From an uncultured Bacilli bacterium (lineage in GTDB: Bacteria; Bacillota_I; Bacilli_A; RF39; UBA660), in contig CALVJZ010000004.1 in the NCBI GenBank assembly GCA_944332465.1, positions 1 through 32,979 on the forward strand: DNA of 32,979 nucleotides, written 5' to 3'. Both the position numbers and the translations under genes were made by a program. This document shows positions 32,975 through 32,979 of the stretch, one piece after another. Position 1 is the first letter of the stretch. Every line of letters begins with the position of its first letter. The notes beneath the pieces were generated by a model, which did not search any database, was not told the origin of the DNA, and saw only the letters and a list, made by a program, of their open reading frames with translations.

Positions 32975-32979
32975 TTTTT

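Noticed and set aside
1-32979. TGA read as Trp, as in Mycoplasma
   Set aside because: Several genes end in TGA at sensible overlaps (ATGA junctions) and Trp codons in PBP and ThrRS are TGG.
1-32979. Mobile element, prophage, CRISPR array or tRNA genes
   Set aside because: No transposase, integrase, terminal inverted repeats, regular spaced direct repeats or cloverleaf sequences were seen on either strand.

Overview
The window is strongly AT-rich, densely packed bacterial chromosome in which TGA is a stop and TGG encodes Trp. Shine-Dalgarno sites are AGGAG-like and the promoters match sigma-A consensus with 17-bp spacers. Gene content (mraZ-rsmH-ftsL-PASTA PBP, ftsW, comEA-comEC, dnaI, a T-box leader, a YjcZ-like mini protein) points to a low-GC Bacillota, probably class Bacilli. 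The 983-residue SMC resembles the short Mollicutes SMC, so a gut Bacilli lineage near Erysipelotrichales/RF39 is my best guess (inference). No tRNA, rRNA, IS element, prophage or CRISPR array is visible, and no gene-free stretch exceeds 300 bp.

Layout, almost all on the minus strand. (1) 5432-1: operon with a TCGACA/TATAAT promoter: unknown membrane protein, guanine-deaminase-like enzyme, second membrane protein, DUF1292 protein, and a very large acidic coiled-coil protein with an internal 696-bp tandem duplication that runs off the left edge. (2) 13115-5435: division operon mraZ-rsmH-ftsL-pbpB. It has a promoter and three 10-bp-phased MraZ-box-like repeats, and continues without an obvious break into four membrane or pilin-like genes, one a type IV prepilin fused to a beta-helix. 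(3) 14092-13155: monocistronic unknown gene with a possible Cys/His/Asp triad. (4) 16482-14078: T-box leader, a 109-aa unknown protein and a threonyl-tRNA synthetase lacking the TGS domain. (5) 17345-16489: M23 peptidase. (6) 20954-17341: comEA-comEC-dnaI. (7) 22225-20983: free-standing DHH/DHHA1 phosphodiesterase. (8) ftsW on minus, facing away from a small YjcZ-like gene and peptide deformylase on plus. (9) 28666-24312: operon of three paralogous, distantly M3-like zinc peptidase genes, the least described content here. (10) smc. (11) 32966-31705: a two-gene secreted protein/lipoprotein operon behind a perfect consensus promoter with a palindromic -35 region.

The genes combine envelope growth and division (MraZ, RsmH, FtsL, PBP, FtsW, M23 peptidase), DNA uptake and replication (ComEA, ComEC, DnaI, SMC), and nucleotide or translation functions (ThrRS, deformylase, GuaD, DHH phosphodiesterase). 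Eight terminator hairpins overlap or touch the stop codon of the gene they end, and several -35 boxes sit inside or against the preceding terminator or stop codon, so transcription units abut with almost no spare DNA.
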